A DNA stretch of 64,000 nt from Panicum virgatum (GCF_016808335.1 NC_053147.1:21686913-21750912); one strand, 5' to 3'. Counted from the stretch's first letter, positions 11,732-24,570 are shown. A program made the numbers and translations. The notes: generated from the letters alone by a model not told the origin.

Positions 11732-12065
11732 GGGTGTGTTTAGTTCCCCGTTTAGAAATTTTGAAAATAATTTTTTTCACATTTGAAATATTAAATATAA
11801 ATTAATCATAAAACTAATTACAGAACTCGTCTGTAAACTACGAGACGAATCTAATGAACCTAATTAATTCGTCATTAGCATATGTTTACTGTAGTTTTAT
11901 TGTAGCAGTTTAGTGTCCAATCACGCCCTAATTAGGTTCATCAGATTCGTCTCGCGATTTACAGTCTATTTGTGTAATTTGATTTTTTTTCAATTACATT
12001 TAATACACCATGCATGCGATTTACAAAAAAAATTGAAATTTTGAAGTTTGGATTTAAACAAAGCC
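11732..12065. mobile_element. Harbinger/Tourist-like MITE
   Basis: An AT-rich element of about 330 bp with imperfect inverted termini: GGGTGTGTTTAGTTCCCCG on the left, and ttcaaaatttc-type words with TTTAAACAAAGCCT reading outward on the right. The internal words aacctaattaattcgtcat and ctcgcgatttac mark a family very common in grass promoters. It sits about 320 bp upstream of the ZNF830 start codon, so it may lie in that promoter. A relative lies at 53673-53951. The exact ends are uncertain. Confidence 0.7.
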
Positions 12066-13183
12066 TCTGTTTTGCTGAGGTGCAGCTGTGGGAGAAAGGT
12101 GGTATGAAAAGCTGAAAACCGTTTAGTTGAAACAAGTATAAATTATATCTTCTATCTTTATCCTTTAAAACAACTTTAAAAGAGTTCTTTATTCCATACA
12201 TTTTGAAAAGCAGAAAGCCAAAAGCCAAAAGCAAGGTCCAAGATGCTTGCAAAAATGTAATATAAAAAGCAATCTCTAAAAGGAACTCATTTTAGTTGGA
12301 GTTTTGGCTTTTGGGACGAAAAGCAGCCCCGGCTGCACCTTCTCTGTCTCCTTTACGTGTCTCCATACACGTGAAGGCCACCCGTTCATCTCCCCTCCAG
12401 AAGCTGGGCCTACTAATTTTCTATCCATATCTCACTCCACCAGCAAATCGGAGTCGCCACACCGTGTGTTAACTGCTCGAGATTCTATCCTTTCTTCCTG
12501 CTAAACGCTTGTCGCCCAAATGAAAAAGCGCTCGTCAGCTCACTTCTGCACAAATCGAAGAGCTCGATTTAACTGTGCGAAACCTTACACTCCGCAGCAA
12601 CAGGATTGATTTGGGCAGCAGCAAGGTAACTCTCGGTGGCGAGTAGCTGAATTGTATAGGTGGAATTTCAATTCCAGTGGATTTCGATTTGGGTGGCCAC
12701 AACCTTGATTTTGGCTGCGAGATTTCGTTCGGGTGGTCATAACCTCAATGCATGATGCATGATCTGGATTTGAGCAGTGAGGAGTTCGATTTTCTATGTT
12801 CCTCATTGGTTGTGTCGAGTCAAGGTCCACATGATGGAACATCGAGATAGGATGCGTAGATAGATGCATGAGCTTGGTGACAACATGAAGACGACAGTGT
12901 ATTCTTCAAGATCCTCTCATAGCAAGAGATTTTTGTTCCATGCCAAATTTAGACTCGTTAGTTGTCTTGTGCTTTTCCCCTTTTTCAAAAATATGCACTT
13001 CCAATCGATTGTGTGATCATAAGAAGAAATAAAATTGGATTTTTTTTTTATATCTATACAATTTGCACCAAACTAGAAAAAATAGAGACCTTCACTGGAA
13101 AATTCCAGTGTGGTTGAAACCCAACTTTCTGAATAATTTAAAAGAATTGAGAATATAGTTTCTTGCTAAGGTAAATTGCTGCA
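12066..13183. other. Intergenic, no gene seen
   Basis: No ORF with recognisable features. A stretch rich in agccaaaagc words (12205-12330) looks repeat-derived but its ends could not be set. Confidence 0.5.
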
Positions 13184-13185
13184 TA

Positions 13186-13420
13186 CTCCCTCTGTCCCTA
13201 AATAAAAGTCGCTTTTGGTTTTCGTGCCACAAGTTTGACTAGATTTGTAGAAATTATGTGTAATAATTAAATCTCTAAATAAATTTTATAAAAAACTAGA
13301 TTCAAATATATATCCAATGATATTTAATTTGTACAATAAATATTAATATATTTTTATATATATTTGATCAAAGTTATTTCTCGGAAAGCGAAAGCGACAG
13401 TTATTTAGGGACAGAGGGAG
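13186..13420. mobile_element. Stowaway MITE
   Basis: A 235-bp element between TA duplications (13184-13185 and 13421-13422). Its termini CTCCCTCTGTCCCTAAATAA and, at the other end, TTATTTAGGGACAGAGGGAG are near-perfect complements. The interior is AT-rich. It is structurally intact. Confidence 0.93.
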
Positions 13421-13429
13421 TACATAAGA

Positions 13430-13865
13430 TTTGATGGATAGCGTACAGACAAGACACCTGCCCTCCTGACAGGGGCAGGGCAGCCTGGAAGACGGCGCCC
13501 ACCATGCAAAGGGTGTGTTCACACCAGTTTGAGAAGCATCAGAGAAGGAAGATGTAGCCTATAAATAGAAAGGCCCCAAGGCATGTAAAGGGACCGATCC
13601 TTTCGGCACCTAACTGATACACTGGTTCTGGGCTTGGACTTTCCAACTCGGGATCATCAAAGAACCAATCACCACACACACATGACATAGGGTGTTACGC
13701 CTCCGGACGGCCTGAACCTGTCTAAATCCACCATCTCAACCCGCTTCCTTAGAGGAGATTCTTGAGCGGTTTATACCCATGGCCGAATCTTTAAACGGAG
13801 ATTCCCAGTAATCCCTGCTAGCGGTAATCGCACACCGTCATAGGGTGTCGACGATATCTTACTGT
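13430..13865 (+). mobile_element. LTR-like fragment
   Basis: This stretch has the layout of a grass LTR: a TATA box (cctataaatag, about 13558-13568), then a C-rich leader with repeated acgcctccgg and aacctgtctaaatcc words of the sort found in retrotransposon R/U5 regions. No TG...CA ends or target duplication could be defined, so it is a fragment at most. Confidence 0.4.
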
Positions 13866-13942
13866 CTTTTTTATAATTGATCATAATAACATTGTATCCT
13901 TAACCATGAAGAAACTAATAAAAGATAAATGTAATTTAATAC

Positions 13943-14168
13943 CTGCACGAGGATAACAAAATGTTCTGTTCTTTATTGTTGTTGTATTTTTGACATTGTG
14001 TGAACTCGTTCGAATGTTGAAACCCTTTTCTCGAGCATAAGCATTGTAAAAGTCATACGCCTCTTGCTCCGTACAGAATTTCATACCAATCTTTGGTATC
14101 ATGTCTTCTAGAGAATTTTCCACTTGGGTAGCGGATTCAGTTTTACTATATTCCTGGTTGGTGTGCAA
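13943..14168 (-). pseudogene. FAR1/FHY3-like (FRS) N-terminal exon fragment
   Basis: On the minus strand an ATG at 14168 opens a 75-codon exon that ends at a good splice donor (CAG/GTATTA, 13943). It encodes the start of a FAR1 DNA-binding domain: IGMKFCTEQEAYDFYNAYAR, followed by KGFNIR and a basic/Cys segment. Full FRS proteins are domesticated MULE transposases of 600-800 aa with this WRKY-GCM1-type finger, a transposase core and a SWIM domain. No further exon is visible downstream on this strand, so this is a stranded fragment or a piece captured by a transposon. Confidence 0.65.
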
Positions 14169-14291
14169 AGGGTTCCATGCGCAGTAAGTTAGAAATCAAG
14201 CAAAACTTGCTGGACAGGGTAAAATTAAAACACATTTAAACAGGCGTGGTATGACTTGCAGTTCCTAACTCTATTCTTTTTGTGTGCACAG

Positions 14292-14397
14292 AAGGAATGT
14301 TGATGCAGAGAAATTTGGCGAGGATGTGGCAGGAGCAGCCGGCGGTATGATGAGGTTTCTCCCTTGTGGCAGGAATTACGGTGCCAAATCCATGTAG
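14292..14397 (+). other. Possible orphan terminal exon
   Basis: A strong acceptor (ctctattctttttgtgtgcacag, ending 14291) precedes 34 codons that read RNVDAEKFGEDVAGAAGG... and stop at TAG 14395-14397. Splice signal and amino-acid sense together suggest a real or former last exon, but I do not recognise the protein and see no matching upstream exons. It may be a captured gene fragment or chance. Confidence 0.3.
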
Positions 14398-15210
14398 TTG
14401 GCTTCATTGGTAGACATGTAATGGTCTGGCTGAGATGCCATTACTGTTGTGTGGAAGAGCAAGATGTAAATCTGATAATTATCCTCCTGATGCCAGTTGT
14501 AATTGGCACCATTTTTCAGAACCAGGCAGCTTTTCGAAAAATACCGGAGCCGTAGGCAGGTAGGGATTTCGTTCGTCTTCTGCTGCTGCTACCTCGTGAC
14601 AGATGGACTTAGTTGTCGATAGAGGCACTTGAACAAGATCGTTTTACTCAGCATAAAATATTACTGATTGTTAGCAACAAGAAATGGTCAATTTTCGCCA
14701 TCACATGGTAACTGTGTAAAGTGACAACGCTCACGTGATGCTACAATTTTTTTGTTACGCTGCGAAGTCAGTCCTAACGTTCATCCACACTTGTCATACA
14801 CTGCACAAAAATGCTACTCAACATGAAGGCTAGGAAACTTGCCCCAAGGCCTCAGTACACGCTCAGAATTTTCAGACTAGGAAATAAACACGTCCAGCTA
14901 AACGTGCTTCGCATTTTTGGACAAAGACATATCCGAGTAAAATAGCGCCAAAACCTGAGGCAGTAGCTCGGTAATGTGGCATACTATCATCAAATTCAAG
15001 AGTAACAAGACAGTGACCAGACACGCTAGGGCTGGACAAATGCTACTGCATTTGCAGGAGCTTGAGAAACCACTAGCAAATCAACAGTTCGCTCCATCAA
15101 CAGCAGTTGAATGTAGATCGGATAGAAGTTCAAAACAAAAAGGAGGCAAACGTTTTCATCTTGTACTTCTTGTCCGATGCACTAGTACGCAGGTGTGCAG
15201 GACAAACTCA
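14398..15210. other. 3' flank of the SPT6-like gene
   Basis: No gene is seen. The part next to 15210 is presumably the SPT6-like 3' UTR on the minus strand; the rest has no recognisable element. Confidence 0.4.
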
Positions 15211-18200
15211 TCACCAGCCACCGCCGCCACCAGAGCCCCAGCCGCTCCCACCATCCTGTGCTGAAACGGCTTTTTTAGCGCTGCCCCACCCTGAGTCGTT
15301 AGAGCCACCAGCAGTTGCTCCCCAGCCCCCTCCACTTCCACCACCAGCACCATCAGTACCACCAACCACTGTTCCCCAACCGCCTCCGCCGCTGTTGTTA
15401 TCACCGCCAGCTCCACCCCATCCAGCAGCATCCCCACCCCCAGAGCCTCCGCCATTACCACCAACACCCCAGGAGGAGCCACCACTGCCAATGTTATCTG
15501 TCCAGCCTCCACTGTTGCCACCGCCACCACCGCTCCAGCCTCCACCATTGTCATCATTGCCAAAGTTGCCACGCCCACGCCCACGTCCTCGTCCACGACC
15601 ACCAGAATTGTTCCTTGAATCAAACCTCCCTCCTATTTTAGCAGGAAAAAACAAGAGATATAGAGTGCTCATAAATTTCTGAGGATCTACTAACATTTTT
15701 ATAAATGTTGGTCGAATCAAATGCAACTGTCAAAATATATTTCAGATAAAGATGGTTATTTTCCCAGATAAAATTTTAATAAATGTTGGTCAAATCAAAC
15801 GCAACTGAGGATCCACTAACATTTTAATAAATGTTGGTCAAATCAAATGTAACTGTCAGAAAATATATTTCAGATAAATATCATTATTTTCCCAGATAAC
15901 ATTTCAATAAATGTTGGTCAAATCAAATGCAACTGTCAGAAAATATATTTCGGATAAAGATGGTTATTTTCCCAGGCAACCAGATGAGTACCATGTTCTT
16001 CAGAAAAGGTTTCTAAAAAATCTAAAAAATCAGACTTGCACAACAGAAGTGGCATGGGAACTAACAATAAAAAATGTCACTGCTAGCTTTAATGGACTCC
16101 AGCAAACCATAAGAACAATAGTACCAAGTACTTGATGAGTATAAATCGTAACCTATGCGAGGCAACTTGAAGAGTAAGATGGCTAAGAAATTGATGCATA
16201 TGAACTTGGTGAACATTAGTGAGCAAATAATCACTGACCTGATCTTCCAGAAAATGATCTATCCCTATCACTATTGCCATCTCCCTTCCATCCATCATTT
16301 GCACCAGCTACACCACCACCGGAACCCCAAGCTGAATTTTTCATAGGCACCATAGCAGCAACATTTCGCATGGATGGTCCGGCATCTGGTGGTGGTTTAT
16401 CAATATTCTTCTGGAAATATGACACAAGGCGATCAATGTTGTCAAAGTCTCTCTTCCGGAATCTGAAGCCCTTTGGGTATAACCCAACATACTCATGATG
16501 TGGATTTGTACTCCTAATATACGACAGTATAAAGGTGCCAGGATGTTCGTGAGATATGCCAAAGCTATATACTATTCTCATAGGGTTCTCTGCCTTCTCT
16601 GCTCTTAACAACTCATCAACATCATTTTTTAACCCTTTCCTGAATTTACGGTAGGAGAGCATGCTTTTGAGGTGCCCTACCAACGGGTCCACATATCTGT
16701 CTATAACCTGTAGATTCATATAAAAAGGGGTTATTCAGCTAAACAATGAACAAACACCAATGTAACTGCAGTAAAATTGTCACAAAACATGAATGTGAAC
16801 AGCTGGATCTGACATAAGTTAAATGAGGAGGCAAGCGAGTGAGAGAGGATTGTCGAGTGCACCAACCTCATCAAGGTCTTCAAAAGTTTCATTGTCAATT
16901 GTTAGTGTTTTTCCTAGGCGAAGCAAACTTGTTATATCTTTGTGATCCTTCCCACCTTCAGTTATCTCCTTGTGTGCAAAAACACCATCAGAAATTTTCA
17001 AGGTAAGAGTCAAAAATGATGGTCCCCGAGAACTTGGCCGGATGACCTTCTCACCAGGCTCTTTATCTGACAAGAACTGTTTCATTAGAAGAGAGTTCTG
17101 ATTAGATACGCACAGCATACCAGAAGAGAAGAAGTACAGCGTACATAACAGATTCAGTTTAACAAGGCCACAAACCTGCATGGCTTCTTCAGCTGTCAGG
17201 TTCTGAAAGTGAGGGTGGACAATCATCCGGGGCTTGAAATGTTTCTTTGCAAGTTCCTTTTGCTTCCGAGCCTTATCCTCTACAGTCTGTGAGGTCATGT
17301 CTTGTTCATGATAGTAAGGGTCTTGATCACCTCTGGAGAATGGTCTTCTCCTCATTTCACTAGCCTTGCATGTTAGGTAAACCATGAACCTATTTTTATT
17401 AACATTCCTAATTTTGCCAGTTAACACATCACCTTCATGTAACTGCGATGATGCTGGATCAAATCCCTCGTCAGAATAGTTGTCTGCCATAACTATGGCC
17501 TTCAAACCAGAATCAAAGGTGCATATAATTTTGCTCTCTTGTATATTACGAACAGTTACTTGAACAATCCTTCCCTCAGATATGGTATCCTCAGTTTCAC
17601 CAGAAAGCATCCAGAATTCTTCATCTGGGCTAGGCTCGGTATACAGGGTCCTCCAGTCAGAGAAACCACACAGCAGTTCCTTCCTTATGTCCTCCAGTGT
17701 TTCCTTTTTACGAAATTCCTCTGGAATACTCTTTATATATTCGTCAATGACAAGATGCTTAAGAAAACGTGGGTGTTCTCTAACATACTCAATCGCCATC
17801 TCTTGTTCATCGTCGTCCATCTCATTCACTTCATGTGGTGCATCCTCAGAATAGACATCCTTAGCCAAATTTTTTGCCAATACATATGATTCAGGATGGA
17901 TCCTTGTATCCTCAAGCAGATCAATGATCTGAGCACTGGCTGCAGCCGCACCACTCCGCCGTACACGTAAGAACCCAGAAGCATTCATGAATACTTTCCT
18001 GCCTAGAGGCTTTACAAGCTCCTTGCGGCTAAAAATTGATCCCTCTCTTACCAGATCTTTCTGCAAAGCTGAAGCTTTGCGCGGGCCCAGACCAGCAATA
18101 AATTGTAAAGTCGAGAAATGCCACTCATGGCTAGCAGCAAGATTAACATCAAAACCTGTCTGATTTGTTGCATCAACCATTACTTGCTCAACAATCTCAT

Positions 18201-21200
18201 ACTTCTCATCAGGAGTAAGAAATTGTTCAAGAGCTTGCAGTTTCCAAGAGAGTATCTCTTTTCCAGGTCCACACAGTGTTGCAATCATTGCCAATGGATT
18301 CTGAAGATAACGTCCAAGCGCCACAGCACGCTTCACAATACCTGTACCATGGTTGAGACATAAAGATAGAACAGCTGTTAATAAAGTACATATCAGAAGA
18401 GAACAGTAAACTACCATGTTTCTACTATACCTGATTGTCCAGGAAGTTGATCCGAAGATATTCGTGAGTTCTCATACAAGCGAGGCACAGACTCGTCACC
18501 ATAGACGATGGCTAAATTTTCCATTTGTGGGTTAACATCTCTTGGATGATCTTCTACAATTCTAAAAATAACCTAACACAAGGACAAATGAAATTTAAAA
18601 CAAACTTGCACAACAGCTATTTAGAGCATAAACGAAAATTTCACCAACCAGTTTACCCACAATGGGAAATGGCAACTGTACCCAAATATGTTCACATTTA
18701 TAGCAACTGTAGTCGGCGCTACAAATGCAAAGCCTCATAACCATGCAGACAACCACGTAGAGCCATACTATCTACCATAATATCTAGCAATATTTGGTAT
18801 TCTACATAGTATAAGAACAAGGGATATAAGCAAACTAAACAGCAACAGTCATGTCAGGAAATATGCAATTAGAATTTCTAATTATCTGTGCAAAGCATGC
18901 AATAGATAGATGAATATAGGTTGAACTCCCACCATTACAAGCAAAAAAGAATAGAGAAATATGAAATGGGAAAGATAAAAAGTCAACAAAGGACAACCTA
19001 CAGTAAACTTCCAATGAAAAGTGTGTACCCACCAGTTGAACCCAATACATTTCATCAGACCTAATAGGTTGGCATGCTGCATCTAAGAAGGAACAATATT
19101 GGGACAAGCCTACAAGGAGAAACCCAAGACTCCAGGAGACAATGACTACAAAACCAAAGGAAGAAAAATGCTGCATGGAACAAAGACAATAACTGAACAT
19201 ATATGGAGCTCTGGAAGGCAAGGTGAACAGAGGATATTGTAACTACAAAACCAGTTGCAACAAAATGTCTGCAAATGCTGCTAGTAACACCATCTCCATA
19301 TAATGGTAAATATGTGATATGCCACTTGGATAAACTCTAATCCCAGATCTGCCACAGCTAAAACAAATATCCCATACTGTGATGGTGCAACTGTATCCAA
19401 AAATAAACATTGTACTTGTTCTAACATGACTAGAAATTTATTTACACACGCAAAACAAAGACCAATTGATACCTCATAAATATCATCCTTGAGTTGTCTG
19501 CAATTGTAGTTTGACGCTCCTACGCATACAACATTTGGTTGATGATCAGTCATGAACTTTAAAACTCGCTGCTGGTCATTCTTCTTCCGCTGCGTTTCAG
19601 CAACTCCTTGAGACCTGTTACTGATAGAACCTGCATATAGAACATCAACCAATTCTCCTGACGAGTCTAGCATTACAAAGGTGGTTGCTGGCTTCCCAGG
19701 ACCCCAGCAGCAGGCCATAACTCTCAACTCCGATTCATCATCCAAATCAATGTCAGTATCCTTCTTGTCTGCATCCTTCTTCTTCCAAGGAGCAACAGTA
19801 ACCTTGTTCCACAACTGTTTCCCATATTCCATATGGAGCCAATGTTTGGCTTTTGCTGTCAAAAGAGATCGAGCCTCCTTTTCCATTGATGGAAGGAGGA
19901 AATTAAAGAAGGCATCATCCAGTATCATCTTCCGTTGCTCATCCCACAATTGTGCAGACTTACTGACACAGTCACTTAGGTAATTCTCGCGTGCATCAGA
20001 CATGAGTTCTTTCTTTGCATTTTCAGGCAGTTTTACGGTAACCTTGAGGAGCTTTTCTTCCTCCGCTTTCTGAATAAGTAGCCACTGTGCATCTACAAAC
20101 TTGCACAGTGGTTTCTCTCTCAGCCACTTTACACCAGATAGTTGATGATATGGATCTATGATCGTATTGCCCTCATGTGTGGGACTCGTTGACACAACTG
20201 CTTTATTCATGAAGATGCCTCGAATATGCTTTCTTATAATTGGTTCACAACCTATCTCGACTGCTGCCTGATAATAAAGACAAGCCAAGGGAAATGGAAT
20301 ATTGTTTTCAGCTCAAATGAACCTAAATAAAGTTTTACAGGCTATAAAGAATGGTCAAGATTGTGGGATCTATTGGATACCATGTGTCTCGCACCACGAA
20401 GAACATCTTGTGCTGTTTCAAACATTGCACAAGTGAAATTTGCAGCAACCTCTTCAGGCGAACGTTTCCCACTATCAAGCTCGCCTGCTTCCTGAAAGAA
20501 AAACGTACACATATGGTGTTAAAACACGAAATCATTTTTATAGAACATAAAATGTATGCAAGCAAGGGATAGGTTGAGTAGGGTATTGTCCCAAAATAAA
20601 ATGTCAGTAAGGTCACATACAGGTATTTTTGTTAATGTCAGATGGTGACCTAATTGCTCAGCACTACGTCCAAATTGGCTGGCAACCTCCCATAACCCTG
20701 CCTTGTGACAGATACTGTACAAGGATTTCCTTTTTGGCCGTTTAAATTGTCCTTCTTCTTCAACTTCACCTGGAGGAAAGTGTAAATTGAATTTTGCATC
20801 AACATCTTCCACCTCTTTCTCAGATTTAGCATCCTTCAGCGCTTCAATGATGGAATTATATAGTTGCCGGTTTAGTTCCTGCCTTGTGACATCATCTATC
20901 CTCCGTTTCTCATCATCAAATCTCTTTTCATAATACAACTCTAAAGCGACCTTGCGCTTCTGAAGAAGTAGCCACTTTCTGTCTAAGGTCTGAACTGCCC
21001 AGAGTAGCTATATGTATAGAACATAAGAATTGTGTTAACAATTGCAGATAGTAAATTCATGGTGAGGAGCTAATATTTGGTGAATAATACTTACTTTATG
21101 CCACCTCATTTTGGGTGCACCCTTTTTTTTATCCTGGTCATCGGAATCTGGATTTTTATTAACCTGGTCATTGGAATCCGGATTTTTATTATCCTCGTCA

Positions 21201-23153
21201 TTGGAATCAGGATCTCTTAACAGGCTTGGGCACATCTCTTTTCTATACATTGCAATGAATGGAATCTGACAGATAACAAAAACTATATCAAGAAAGCAAC
21301 ATAACAGATTGGGAAGCGAACTAGCGTAATTTTCCATACTTCAAATTTGTTGACATGCAACATGTTCAGGACGTTAACAATATCCTTCTGGTCAATATCC
21401 TTGTTCACGTGCTCATTACCAAAAAGGGACAGAAACCCATCCCCAGTTAGTTGGCTGTGAATCCATACACTTTCTTCCTCAACCATTGTGGTATCCGTTG
21501 GAGGATAGCCAGTCAATTCTTCAGACAGCTGCCAAAAGAGCAACGAATTAGATTTATGTTGCAAACTTCAAGATTTGAGTCCAAAATTAAGTCAAATGGC
21601 ACATACCTGTATCCTCTCAGGCACATCATTTTCTTTTATTTGCTCATCTTTTGTTGTCATATACTTCTCTGCAAGAATAAATGGCTCAAACTCATCTTCA
21701 AGCCTCTTGCCCCTCAACTCACCAGAGTTAATAGCCTCCCTCTCCATTTCTTGCTTTCTTCGTGCTAGCAAGTCATCAACATCACCAAATATGTCTTGGG
21801 CCTCTTGCAGGGCAGATGATGATACACCAGCAGCTTGACGTGGTACCTTCTTTTTAAATTTCTTCCTTCTAGAAAATATGACATTGTAGATTACTTGGGA
21901 GTTGACAGAGTCATATAGACAACAACTGGTTGGTAAAAGTTAGGAACACAAAGACCCGCACCTTACAACTTGGCCGTTCCCATCAATTTCATCTTCCTCC
22001 ACAATGAAATCTGCCATTTCATCCTCCTCATCATCAGGTTCCTCAGTTTCATCTACCTGCTGATCGTCCTCAATGATGTCTTCCTCATAGGACACAGCAT
22101 CTGAGGAAATAGAATTGCAGTTGATATGAAAATAGCTTAAGGTATTTCGTGGAACGATAGGGGAAAAAAGACAGACGGCCATCGATTGTGGTACAACTAC
22201 CTTGAGCATCACCAAATAAACTGTACTCAACTCTCTCCTCGCCAGTACGTTTTTTCCCAGTTCCATCATCATCTGACAAACCGTGCTCATCCATTTCAGA
22301 TTCCCTTCCAGCTTTCTTCAAGCGTTTAAACTTATTTCCCTACAAGAAAACTCCAGGCTTTGGTCAGAATGAGCATTCTTCAGAAACAACCCAAAAAACT
22401 CAAAGAGGCAAGCTCAAATTTTGACTATGCAAACATACGGGCTTTGGCCGACTGATGCCAGTGATGTTATTATCCTGCAGCAACATGTAGTCATCCTCAT
22501 CAAGCATGAAGTCTTCTGATTCCCTGGTCACAACTCTTGCATCTCATGACAATGCAACATAATAGACCGCATCTATTTCGAGTAAGATGGAAAGCAAGTA
22601 CCTTTTCTTCTTCCTTTTCTTCTTCCTTTTCTCATCATCACTCTTATGTTCCTCTTCCTCTCCCTCCTCATCCTCCTCATCTTCATCATCAACTATGAAT
22701 CCATCCTTCTCAAATTCATCCTGCCCTTCTGCTCATGAACATATTTATCGAGTTGTTACTTTACTGCCTCAGAAAAAAAATCATAATTGTTTCAAATAGG
22801 AAAAAAAAGACAGCTGCAATCCCCACCCAATAGCAAAGGAACTGAATAATTGGAATGACAAATAAACAAAAATTTACTCCCGATTGAGAAGAAAGTTCCA
22901 CCGCCCAAACACCCGCAGAGAAATCGCGAGAAGAATCTGACCTTCGTCATCCTCCTCGTCGTCGTCATCATCGTCCCTATCCCTCCGCGAGGACCGCGGT
23001 TCCTCCTCGTCGACCTCCTCGATGTCGTCTTCTAGGGTTCCAAGAAAGCACCGATTTTTTCCATCAGCAAACGCGCACAAACCACATCGAAACTGCTGAA
23101 ATCAGCGAATAAAATCGCGTACCTTCGTCATCGGAGAGCACCGTGCGCCCCAT
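15211..23153 (-). CDS. SPT6L: Transcription elongation factor SPT6-like (SPT6L/GTB1), 17 exons
   Basis: The minus-strand exons are 23153-23123, 23031-22942, 22728-22602, 22523-22439, 22339-22201, 22100-21962, 21868-21607, 21528-21340, 21265-21095, 21007-20621, 20491-20381, 20267-19473, 18572-18431, 18341-17176, 17076-16867, 16707-16239 and 15632-15211. All are GT-AG, in frame throughout, giving 1644 aa (Arabidopsis SPT6L is about 1650). The order is: acidic N-terminus (1-200, binding histones and partners), helical core, YqgF/RNase H-like fold (about 758-880), helix-hairpin-helix (966-990), S1 domain (1145-1216), and tandem SH2 (about 1263-1450, which binds the phosphorylated Pol II linker). 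A Gly-rich tail (1490-1644) has an RG run and about eleven Trp in GW/WG context. SPT6 is a histone chaperone travelling with RNA polymerase II; the plant tail is an AGO4-binding hook linking it to RNA-directed DNA methylation. The gene looks intact. Confidence 0.96.
15701..15975. repeat. Tandem repeat in SPT6L intron 16
   Basis: Four copies of a unit beginning ataaatgttggtc start at 15701, 15779, 15827 and 15907 (spacings 78, 48 and 80; the second copy carries an internal deletion). Each full unit contains caactgtcagaaaatatatttc and ttattttcccag. The repeat lies wholly inside the intron. Confidence 0.8.
21133..21222 (-). repeat. Three 30-bp in-frame repeats in SPT6L exon 9
   Basis: Units at 21133-21162, 21163-21192 and 21193-21222 encode three copies of a 10-residue block of the form PDSNDxxNKN (roughly residues 372-401). 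They lie between the acidic N-terminal region and the helical core. The length is a multiple of three, so the frame is kept. Confidence 0.85.
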
Positions 23154-23173
23154 TGTTCCCGAGGGATTCCAAC

Positions 23174-23349
23174 CTAAGCGAACCACCGACAGATGAATTA
23201 GGTTAAGTTCGCGGGGTACCAAGCAGCAAACAAAGTCCGCGGCAGAATGGAGAAAACGTCGTGATTCCTCAATCACGGCGAGGAAAATACTCCCCGATAA
23301 CATAGAGAAAACCTAAACAGATCCGTCCAATCAAGTTAGGGTTACTCAC
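23174..23349 (-). other. Intron in the SPT6L 5' leader
   Basis: The minus strand has a donor (GTCG/GTGAGTAACC) at 23349 and an acceptor (cgcttag/GTTGG) at 23174, ending 20 nt before the ATG at 23153. A leader intron here is common in plant housekeeping genes. The leader probably starts between 23400 and 23600. Confidence 0.55.
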
Positions 23350-23699
23350 CGACGAACGAAGAAATCGATCCAAGCGCGGGCGGATCTCCACACCACGCCG
23401 GTCAGATACCGGGAGAGGGCGACGCTTCTCGGCGAGAGAAGAGCTCTCGGCGGAAGGAGGCCTCGCTTGCTGCGTCCCGGCCCACGACGTTGAGGCACAT
23501 CAATGGGTTGCGGCGGAACAGCGGTAGAATACCAAGGTGAAGAAGGGGAGAGGGAGAGAGAAGAAACCCTCGAGTCGGCTCAACTTTACAGGTTTCCGTT
23601 TTTGCCCCCTGGTCCACGGAATTCGCAACCGCCATCTACGGTTTTTCGTAGACCGGTTCAGCTAAACCGTCCGCCCTTTTACGAACAATGTTGAACCAA

Positions 23700-24570
23700 G
23701 CTCCGTTCCACTCTTTAGAAAACTTGGATCCACTCGATCGGCACAAAATTGTTGAACACCGAAAACTATGTATCCAACGATCATGTAGGTACACTTCTCG
23801 TGATAAAGATCCAATCTAGATCAACAAAGTCACAAAATGAAGTTTAAACAACTAAACTAACAGAGATCAAAGGCTAACCCCTGCATCAAACGCACCAATG
23901 GATCTCAGAGCTCACGCTCCAACTCTAACGAAAGTACATATAGGCAGGATTCAAACTCAAAGTCTTCAGAAGATGGAGCACCTGAGTACCCCAAGTATTC
24001 TGCCTGATCTAAGGTTAGGGATAGATGAACCTCCAACCACCATGAGAAATGTGGATATTTAAATCCCGGCCAGTCTATCCCGCACTCTATCGGAGACGAA
24101 CCCGCGGGAATCGAACTCTGGTTGCTAGCCTCGCACCAACGCAGGCTGACCTGATCTCATTTAACATTTACATGATTGGATCAAACTTAGTGTACTTGCT
24201 CCAGAAACGCAACATGCTGCGCCATCCAAATATTTCGATGTCTCAGTAAAATTTGTAACACGATAAATATATTTATAAAGATAAATAATTAGCAAAAGGT
24301 GAATATAGATTATTCGGTTTGCAGAGTATATTTATATCGTATGGATGATAGGTTGAGCAAGATATTATTTGGCTCACATTATTTTTATGCTTGTATCTCC
24401 TTTTATTATTATCATTTCGATGTTTGGTTTTGAGAATACTTTTATATTTGAATGGATGGTTTTCTATCTTTTTTAGCATTCTTAACTAATTCCTCCGTGA
24501 CCTCGTGTTTGGCAGTTGGCAAACTGAGTCTTGACTACCAATATCAAATTATCAAGCTAGTGCGCAACCA
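23700..24570. other. Upstream region of SPT6L, no gene seen
   Basis: AT-rich sequence with short ORFs only. A SINE-like block lies near 24.1 kb. Confidence 0.5.
24050..24150 (-). mobile_element. Possible tRNA-derived SINE head
   Basis: The minus strand carries an A-box-like word (AGCCTGCGTTGG, 24146-24135) and a B-box-like word (AGTTCGATTCC, 24116-24106) at tRNA-like spacing. The surrounding words resemble the SINE in ZNF830 in style but not in detail. No target duplication was found, so this is tentative. Confidence 0.35.

Noticed and set aside
15107..15682. Plus-strand Pro-rich ORF of 191 codons
   Set aside because: It is the antisense shadow of the Gly/Trp-rich SPT6L tail; the minus frame carries the domain order and splice signals.
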